From Bacillota bacterium (GTDB lineage: Bacteria; Bacillota; Clostridia; Acetivibrionales; DTU013), in assembly GCA_023412915.1 (NCBI GenBank), contig JAEZRE010000006.1, forward strand, positions 62,001 through 126,000: a stretch of 64,000 bases of DNA, written 5' to 3'. Made by a program: the position numbers and the translations under genes. The notes beneath the pieces were generated by a model. That model had not been told where the DNA came from, did no database searches, and saw nothing but the letters and a program-made list of their open reading frames with translations. Shown in pieces: positions 58,359 through 64,000 of the stretch (positions within the stretch are counted from its first letter, which is position 1; the number at the start of each line of letters is the position of its first letter).

Positions 58359-60491
58359 ATGAAAAGAATAGCTGCGTTACTCATTACTATACTGATATCG
58401 ACCGCACCCAATGCGGTATTCGCCGCTTCGCAGGCCGGCAGTCCAACAACGGCGCCGGTCATCAATATAAACAATGAATGTATTTACGTAAAAGTCACTG
58501 AAGGGGATACGTCATTTTCGGTGTACAATGTTGTATCGAGATTCAGCAAGGCGCCTGCCAAGATCGGAAACACCCTTTTTGTCCAGGCGGATAAATTTTT
58601 AACGACGCTAGGGTATACCGTGAAATATGACCGCAAGACGAAGACTCTGACAGCCGGCCTGGGAAATGAAACCCTCAGCTTTACTGCAAAAGGTAAAGAC
58701 AACCCTGCAGCATTCAAGGAAGAGAAGGGCGTTCTGCTGATAGCCTTCGAGGAATTCATGAAGAAGCACAAATTTACGATAGCCTGGGACGTCAGGACCA
58801 AGACCTGTTCAGCCACGAAAACTGTGGATTACAAGCTGGGGAACATGTTCATATACGACAAGACCTCAAAGGAGCAGGTCGTTTACAGCATAGCGAAAGA
58901 AGGGCTCGAAACAAGCAGCTACGCGGACATCAAGATCAACGGGGTTTACCCTTATAAAGGGAAGCTTGCGGTATATGGATATAACAAGGTGTCCAAATAT
59001 AACAGCCTTTATCTTTTTGAAAACGGAAAATTCACAGAACTGATCAAGAATTTCGATATAGTCGACAGCTATGATTTCGGCAATTACAAAGTGTTCTACG
59101 GCTATGCCAACGACGTAAAAAAGTATCAGCTTTACCGTTTTGACGGTACGTTGTTCATACTTGTCGAAGGGGATTGCTATAGCCCCAAGCAGACCATACT
59201 CGGCGATACGGTTATTGTCGGCACCTTCAACAAGGACAGGCGTTATGATATAAAAGCGATTGACTGTAACTGGCAGATCAAAACCCTCAGTACGGATATC
59301 GTTCCGGGTCCCGAGTCCATGCACCCGGGCCTGACCTTGCTGGATACACTGGTAAGCGGCGAATGGGCCTATTTTAAGGCTATCGTTCAGGGAGAGCAGG
59401 ACAAGGTTTATTTTATAGCCTATAACGGTCGGGATGTGAAATGGGTATCTGTCGAAGCTAAAGAAAAGGAACTTGATTTCAACCATGTCAGAGTCTGCGG
59501 CAATTACCTTTACATTGCCTTCGACCGGAACAAAGACAGAAAACGAGAGTTGCTGAAGGTTGATACATCGGCTCAGATGACCTCGATGATTTCGGACGCT
59601 CTGTCAACGGATTTTGATTTGATGGCTATAGAGTCATACAAGGATAAACTGTATTTATCCGCCTCTGTAAAGGAAGGTAATAAAATGCTCAAGAAAGCAT
59701 ATTTATATGAACCTTCGACAACGGCGACTACAGTCCTGACATATCAGCAGTCCGTGCTTTCTTCAGGCTCTTCGGACACAAAATCGGTTTCGTATGCAGC
59801 ATTCAAGAACTCCTATGTGGATAACGGCAGGATGTACCTGATGGCAGGCAGTAATTCGGCTACAAAGGACTTGTATATATATGACGGGACCACCTGGGCT
59901 TATCCCGTATTCGGCATCACAAGCATAAACTCCTTTATCGACACTCCTGCGGGAACGTTTTTAAATGTCAAGGACACGGATTCCATGACAAACCGAGGCA
60001 GGAACACCGTTCTACTTGTCAATAATTCCATGAAGGTCGAAAACGTAGCTCTGGACTATCTTATGAAAAACTACTACGTCTACGGCCAGACCTTGATATA
60101 TTCCGGCGCCAATACAGCACCGAGCAAGGTTTCCAGCAGCCAGAAAATCAAGGAGTCCGTAAGCAGCTATTTCTTCTCTTCCAGAGAGGTCATACCCGGG
60201 TTTGCAGCCAAGTATTGGGAGCCTGTTACGGATACCGTCTATATTACCGGGACAAGCGACGAGGGTTCGCGTTCCTATGCGGTCAAAGGAAGCGAAGCGG
60301 TTATGCTTAAGGAGGGGTTTGTACTTACAAAAGCGGCTGCTTCGGGAAATCCCCGCAAGCTGCTGATGGCGGGGACAGAGAAGGGCAATTTGGGCTTGTC
60401 CTTGTCGGTTCTGTATGTATACGACCTGGATAAAAAGACTTACTCACTGATCGGTGCGGGAGTTGCGGTCGAAAACATTGTTTTATACTGA
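58359..60491 (+). CDS. Secreted protein with copper-amine-oxidase-like N-terminal (stalk) domain
   Basis: The protein has 710 residues. A signal peptide (MKRIAALLITILISTAPNAV) is followed by a domain with FVQADKFLTTLGYTVKYDRK and LLIAFEEFMKKHKFTIAWDV, the pattern of copper-amine-oxidase N-terminal-like repeats common in Clostridia. The rest (~170-700) is a beta-rich region with many recurring YxxDG/YLFENGKF-like strands, suggesting a beta-propeller. No catalytic motif was seen. AAGGAGG precedes the ATG. Confidence 0.75.
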   Translation: MKRIAALLITILISTAPNAVFAASQAGSPTTAPVININNECIYVKVTEGDTSFSVYNVVSRFSKAPAKIGNTLFVQADKFLTTLGYTVKYDRKTKTLTAGLGNETLSFTAKGKDNPAAFKEEKGVLLIAFEEFMKKHKFTIAWDVRTKTCSATKTVDYKLGNMFIYDKTSKEQVVYSIAKEGLETSSYADIKINGVYPYKGKLAVYGYNKVSKYNSLYLFENGKFTELIKNFDIVDSYDFGNYKVFYGYANDVKKYQLYRFDGTLFILVEGDCYSPKQTILGDTVIVGTFNKDRRYDIKAIDCNWQIKTLSTDIVPGPESMHPGLTLLDTLVSGEWAYFKAIVQGEQDKVYFIAYNGRDVKWVSVEAKEKELDFNHVRVCGNYLYIAFDRNKDRKRELLKVDTSAQMTSMISDALSTDFDLMAIESYKDKLYLSASVKEGNKMLKKAYLYEPSTTATTVLTYQQSVLSSGSSDTKSVSYAAFKNSYVDNGRMYLMAGSNSATKDLYIYDGTTWAYPVFGITSINSFIDTPAGTFLNVKDTDSMTNRGRNTVLLVNNSMKVENVALDYLMKNYYVYGQTLIYSGANTAPSKVSSSQKIKESVSSYFFSSREVIPGFAAKYWEPVTDTVYITGTSDEGSRSYAVKGSEAVMLKEGFVLTKAAASGNPRKLLMAGTEKGNLGLSLSVLYVYDLDKKTYSLIGAGVAVENIVLY

Positions 60492-60554
60492 TAATAACGT
60501 TGTACAGTTCCTCCGGGGTTTTATGCGGCGGTTTCCCTTAAAGCGGTTCTATGG

Positions 60555-60560
60555 TAAAAT
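60555..60560 (+). promoter_or_regulatory. Extended -10 box of the SDR gene
   Basis: TAAAAT in ATGGTAAAATAAG lies 30 bases before the ATG at 60590. Confidence 0.45.
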
Positions 60561-60589
60561 AAGTGAAAAAGCTATTTCTGGAGGTACAT

Positions 60590-61435
60590 ATGAGCGGGCA
60601 ATATGGCAAAGTAGTATTTGTTACAGGTGCTTCTTCAGGGATCGGCAGGTCTGTCGCCGTTTATCTGGCCGGCAAAGGCTACAAGGTGTATGGGACATCG
60701 AGAAAATCCCGACCGGAAGGAGCGGACGAACCCGAAAGCTTCGGGAACTCCGGCGGTTTCATAAAAACGCTTCAGATGGACGTATGCTCCGAGGCTTCAG
60801 TTAAAGCCGCCATAGAGAAAGTGATAGAACTCGAAGGTGAAATCGGGGTTGTTGTCAATAATGCCGGTATGGGCATTGCGGGTTCTGTCGAAGACACCTC
60901 GCCGGAAGAGGCTTTTTTACAGCTCGATACCAACTTTTTCGGAATGCACAGGGTCATAAGGCAAGTCCTGCCGTACATGAGAAAGAGGGGTAGGGGACTT
61001 ATCGTCAATATGTCCTCGGTCGGAGCGCTTTTTCCCATCCCCTATCAATCCATGTATGTTGCCAGCAAGGCTGCTATCGAGGGAATGAGCGGTTCGCTCC
61101 GCAATGAACTCAAGCCCTTCGGCATCAAGGTTTCGATGGTTGAACCGGGCGATACGAAGACCGGCTTTACCGCGAACAGGATTTTCGCGAAGGAAGGCGG
61201 AGAAGGCTCGGCTTACAAGAAATACAGCGACAAGTCGGTAGCGGTGATGGAGCACGACGAGACTCACGGACCCGATCCGATAGTAGTTGCAAAAGTAATC
61301 GGAAAGCTCATGGAAAAAAGAAATCCTCCCGTTGTCAAAACGGTAGGACTTCAATATAAGCTCCTCGTATTTATGAAACGGCTTATCCCTAAAGCATTGG
61401 AATCATTTATAGTAGGGAAGATGTACGAAGGATAG
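60590..61435 (+). CDS. Short-chain dehydrogenase/reductase
   Basis: The protein has 281 residues. The cofactor loop is VFVTGASSGIGRSVAVYLAG, then VVNNAGMGIAGS, catalytic Ser in VNMSSVGALFPIP and YxxxK in YVASKAAIEG. The longer C-terminus resembles 17-beta-HSD1-like and ketosphinganine-reductase-like members. The substrate is unknown. GGAGG lies five bases before the ATG at 60590. Confidence 0.88.
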   Translation: MSGQYGKVVFVTGASSGIGRSVAVYLAGKGYKVYGTSRKSRPEGADEPESFGNSGGFIKTLQMDVCSEASVKAAIEKVIELEGEIGVVVNNAGMGIAGSVEDTSPEEAFLQLDTNFFGMHRVIRQVLPYMRKRGRGLIVNMSSVGALFPIPYQSMYVASKAAIEGMSGSLRNELKPFGIKVSMVEPGDTKTGFTANRIFAKEGGEGSAYKKYSDKSVAVMEHDETHGPDPIVVAKVIGKLMEKRNPPVVKTVGLQYKLLVFMKRLIPKALESFIVGKMYEG

Positions 61436-61502
61436 AAGCCCGGCAGCGGAGCATGAGAAACAGAAGCCCGACAGCCGACCATCATGTCATGCCGGGCTTT
61501 TC
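61436..61502. terminator. Bidirectional terminator between SDR and glycosyltransferase-like gene
   Basis: AAGCCCGGCA (61436-61445) pairs with TGCCGGGCTT (61490-61499), followed by TTTT. The loop holds a second partial copy, AAGCCCG (~61463), which could form an alternative hairpin with the same right arm. Confidence 0.75.
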
Positions 61503-62811
61503 ATCTTAAAAGCGGGGAGAAGTGCCTTTCCATATCACCGGTGTCAAGCACCTCCGCGATCTTGTCGACGCCGAGCTTACGGGCGTACAGGAAACCGTCC
61601 CACGCGGCAAGCGAAAGTTTTCCGTCCGTAAGATAATCCATTATCCATTCGCTGCAGTACTGCGGGTCCGATTGATGCAGACCGGCCCCGAGATCCCTGA
61701 GCCAACGCTGGTTATAAACTTCATGCGGACCTATCGGCGGCGCTATTATTATCGGTATGCCCAAGCCGCAGTAGAATGACAGTTCGGAGGGTTTGGTCCA
61801 TAGGATGTCCGTATCGTGCATTATTTCATTGAATTCCCTGAAATACTCGTTTTTATCCTGATTGTAAATAATCCGCACGCCTGTCGTCGTTGACAGGCCG
61901 TTTTTCTGCAGCAGCTTTTCGAAATACTGCTTTACTTCCGTCCGGTGTGATGCGACCAGATTGAGACGCATCTTACCTTCCTTTATTTTATTCGACAGGC
62001 TCTTCAGGACTCCTTCCGCTATCTCGGCCTGGGCACCCGCGCCGCCGACGGCATAGGTCAGCGTTATGGGGCCTGAGGGCAAATCGGGGTTCCAGCAGTC
62101 GCCAAGATAGAATTTTACTTCCTCTCCGTGAATTACCCTGAAGCGTTTCGTCGGATCGAGTCTGATTAGCCTTTTTGCAATGTCGGTTCTTATTATGTGC
62201 ATGTTCTTCCCGATGTTTTCCTTGGGAAGCGGAAAGCCTGTGAGGAAGATCCTTTCGTCGGGCACTCCGTATTCCTTCAGGCGGCGCATTGCATTGCCGC
62301 AGGGGGCGAAGTATATGATCCTGCTTTCGCGCGGCCTTTCGGCAACCCATACCCTGTTGATATCGGCGTCGCATATTATGCAGTATACCGGCAGGTCCGT
62401 CATCTGTTCCGCCGCAATGGCGGCCGCATAAAAAGATGTGATCACGGGCAGTCTTTTTTCAGCCAGCTTCATGCTCATACCCTTGCCCATTCCCCGGTCT
62501 ATCAGCGTATACAGCGATTTTACCTGAAGCGAAGGCTTCGACTGGTCGCGCCGAGGATAATACGGCGATATGTTCTGCACTTTTTCAAGTACGTTGAACA
62601 ACGACGGACCGATAAGTGGAATCTGCCTGGTTCTGGACAGCGATTCGTAGGAATTCTGGAATATCCTCCATTGCCTTTTCTCTTTTTTCTGGCATATTTC
62701 GTTTTCTCCGAAAAGCTGTATGCCGCCGTAGGCTATTTCTCTCAAAGGGTAGGTGGCTCTTTGGTGGCCGAGCCCCATATTTGCGGAAATGATCCAGGCC
62801 TCGTTGTTCAT
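61501..62811 (-). CDS. GT-B (GT28/MGDG-synthase-like) glycosyltransferase-like protein
   Basis: The protein has 436 residues. The N-terminus ISANMGLGHQRATYPLREI is the glycine-rich loop of GT28-type enzymes. The C-terminal half has TYAVGGAGAQAEI and TKPSELSFYCGLGIPIIIAP, then PIGPHEVYNQRWL, which fits a nucleotide-sugar site. Related enzymes glycosylate diacylglycerol or lipid carriers. The acceptor and donor are unknown and the sequence is divergent. Confidence 0.65.
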   Translation of the reverse strand: MNNEAWIISANMGLGHQRATYPLREIAYGGIQLFGENEICQKKEKRQWRIFQNSYESLSRTRQIPLIGPSLFNVLEKVQNISPYYPRRDQSKPSLQVKSLYTLIDRGMGKGMSMKLAEKRLPVITSFYAAAIAAEQMTDLPVYCIICDADINRVWVAERPRESRIIYFAPCGNAMRRLKEYGVPDERIFLTGFPLPKENIGKNMHIIRTDIAKRLIRLDPTKRFRVIHGEEVKFYLGDCWNPDLPSGPITLTYAVGGAGAQAEIAEGVLKSLSNKIKEGKMRLNLVASHRTEVKQYFEKLLQKNGLSTTTGVRIIYNQDKNEYFREFNEIMHDTDILWTKPSELSFYCGLGIPIIIAPPIGPHEVYNQRWLRDLGAGLHQSDPQYCSEWIMDYLTDGKLSLAAWDGFLYARKLGVDKIAEVLDTGDMERHFSPLLR

Positions 62812-62903
62812 ATTGAACGCCTCCGAAACAAGTCGAATTTATTTATATTTTACCAGAAAAATGTACAATGAAACAAGTGCGTCGTATAGGATACAAACTT
62901 CCT

Positions 62904-62932
62904 GAAACACAGGCGAACCGTCCCTGCGTTTC
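62904..62932. repeat. Palindromic repeat R4, shortened form
   Basis: GAAACACAGG (62904-62913) and CCCTGCGTTTC (62922-62932) are the ends of the R3 element with the middle reduced to CGAACCGT. The right arm AACCGTCCCTGCGTTTCAT is identical to R3. Confidence 0.8.
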
Positions 62933-62934
62933 AT

Positions 62935-62968
62935 AAAAAAGGGGCAGATCCAGCTTGTGAATCTGCCT
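62935..62968 (-). terminator. Terminator of the PspC gene
   Basis: On the minus strand the hairpin GGCAGATTC ... GATCTGCC is followed by CC and six T (62940-62935). Confidence 0.8.
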
Positions 62969-62999
62969 CAAAGGGTGATAATAAAATTTTCTGGGGATT

Positions 63000-63206
63000 T
63001 TACCAGTCGTGATACTTGCAGCTGCTGCGCCTGGGTATCACAATCCATGCGATGAAATACGCGAGCAGTCCGAAACCGTCGAGGAAGATCGAGAGGAACC
63101 ATAACAACCTTACTATTGTAGGATCTATACCAAAGTATTCGCCGATACCTCCGCAAACGCCGCCAATCTTTTTATTACTGTCAGACAGGAATAATCTTCT
63201 ATCCAT
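63000..63206 (-). CDS. PspC-domain membrane protein
   Basis: The protein has 68 residues. It shows the PspC core RLFLSDSNKKIGGVCGGIGE, YFGIDPTIVRLLW and a membrane segment LLAYFIAWIVIP. Such proteins take part in envelope-stress responses. AAAGGAG lies about 9 bases before the ATG. Confidence 0.9.
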   Translation of the reverse strand: MDRRLFLSDSNKKIGGVCGGIGEYFGIDPTIVRLLWFLSIFLDGFGLLAYFIAWIVIPRRSSCKYHDW

Positions 63207-63321
63207 AATCTTGCACTCCTTTATTTCAATATGCTTGTTTTAATGTTTACACTAAATCATACGAAAGGCGGAATGCGGTGTCTGAAAGAATTATTCTTTT
63301 ATAGCAAATTGTTTTGAGCGT

Positions 63322-63987
63322 TCAGGTCTGTATGAATTCGATATTGCCGCTCTCCAATATCGCGCGTGCAAAACCACCGGATCCGATGCGTCCGCCAACG
63401 ATTATTCCGCCCCTCGCGGCATCCTGCACCTGATGGAAATCCGAGCCGGACAGCATTTTTAGTCCGTTGTCCTTTGCATATTGCAATGCCAGGTCGTTCG
63501 AAGAATCATGCCTCGGATTGCCGTTGTATATCTCGATACCGTCAATGAGTGAAGGTTTGGCCGGTATCATCCGCGGTCTGAAGGGATGAGCCTGAAATAT
63601 AAGGATGCCGTTTTCGGCCGCGAGCTTTCTGAACGCTTCCAGACCAAGCTTGTACAGCTTTTTGTGTGTGCGGAGAAATTGCTCGTCAAAGCCATAGACC
63701 AGGTAGTCGTTCGGATTTTCATTGAATTGTATCTCCATGCCCAGGTGGACGTCCAGGCCAAGCCTTGCACCCTCTTCCAGAGCCTTGCGGTAGCCTGCCA
63801 GGTACAGGTCGATTTTTTCATCCCAGCTTTTGAAAAGCTGTTTTTCAAAAAAACCACGGGTGTAATGATCTGTTACGACTATTCCCGTATAACCGGCTTT
63901 TTTGTATATGCGGACTGCCTCGACGGCCGGTACTTTGCCGCAGGGACTGGTTTCGTCGGTATGCAGGTGCGTCTCGTATTTAAACAT
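63322..63987 (-). CDS. PHP-domain phosphoesterase
   Basis: The protein has 221 residues. The metal-binding motifs are in order: YETHLHTDETSPCG, IVVTDHYTRG, LGMEIQFNE, FQAHPFRP and SGSDFHQ. PHP enzymes hydrolyse phosphate esters, for example histidinol phosphate or nucleotides. The short length and absence of a helical insert leave the substrate open. The gene is complete, with the stop and start inside the window. Confidence 0.88.
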   Translation of the reverse strand: MFKYETHLHTDETSPCGKVPAVEAVRIYKKAGYTGIVVTDHYTRGFFEKQLFKSWDEKIDLYLAGYRKALEEGARLGLDVHLGMEIQFNENPNDYLVYGFDEQFLRTHKKLYKLGLEAFRKLAAENGILIFQAHPFRPRMIPAKPSLIDGIEIYNGNPRHDSSNDLALQYAKDNGLKMLSGSDFHQVQDAARGGIIVGGRIGSGGFARAILESGNIEFIQT

Positions 63988-64000
63988 GTTTTAATCTATC

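Noticed and set aside
1..64000. CRISPR array, prophage or insertion sequence
   Set aside because: No regularly spaced repeats, phage structural genes, transposase or integrase motifs were seen on either strand.

Overview
The window looks like chromosomal DNA of an anaerobic, probably endospore-forming member of the Clostridia with mid-range GC. Supporting signs are AAGGAGG-type ribosome sites, frequent TTG and GTG starts, extended -10 promoters of the TGGTATAAT type, a SleL-like LysM/GH18 protein, a small 4Fe-4S ferredoxin, and no obvious oxygen-dependent enzyme. The genus cannot be fixed from the sequence. No rRNA, bona fide tRNA, CRISPR array, insertion sequence or prophage was seen.

Layout. 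1-4.5 kb: the 3' part of a Phd-Uma2 fusion gene, a VanZ-like protein, a Gfo/Idh/MocA oxidoreductase, a DUF1848 protein and a DUF6544-like membrane protein. 4.6-13.6 kb: a carbohydrate locus under a LacI-family repressor. It holds two GH65 phosphorylases, a beta-phosphoglucomutase, a membrane-anchored beta-helix glycosidase and an anchored discoidin (CBM32-like) protein. Two matching palindromic operators lie over the GH65 promoter and over the repressor's own promoter. A frameshifted remnant of a sugar ABC permease sits between the GH65 promoter and the first GH65 gene, so the locus seems to have lost its transporter.

13.6-19.1 kb: an acetyltransferase, a VOC protein, then a four-gene cluster of two ArsP-like permeases alternating with two DUF362 proteins, one surface-anchored and one with a ferredoxin tail. 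This is the best candidate here for an undescribed system. 19.1-21.4 kb: a DUF2935 protein, then a complete fluoride riboswitch controlling two crcB genes and a DUF190 gene. 21.4-29.2 kb: a structured leader with a terminator ahead of a methyltransferase, a QueG-like/GNAT fusion, a small lipoprotein, a GNAT protein, a zinc-ribbon protein, a split chromate transporter, a ferredoxin, a DUF4846 protein and a DUF2007 protein.

29.2-39.3 kb: an AraC regulator divergent from an EamA transporter, exonuclease III, an FAD oxidoreductase with no normal start codon, a nuclease-helicase of the DinG/XPD type, EngB overlapping a DNA glycosylase, a bacterial staygreen homologue, and a LysM/GH18 protein. 39.4-51.7 kb: an SH3b protein, a GH130 phosphorylase, a YdcF protein, an HtrA protease, DUF5684, a MurA paralogue with Asp in place of the catalytic Cys, and a MEMO-family lipoprotein coupled to a thioester-less alpha-2-macroglobulin. 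51.8-64 kb: the CCA-adding enzyme with a tRNA-arm-like 5' UTR, FabI, an alpha/beta hydrolase, a chemoreceptor, a serine-palmitoyltransferase-like enzyme, a large secreted protein, an SDR, a GT28-like protein, PspC and a PHP phosphoesterase.

Four copies of a palindromic repeat with the core GGGACGGTTCT lie at gene 3' ends in the second half of the window.
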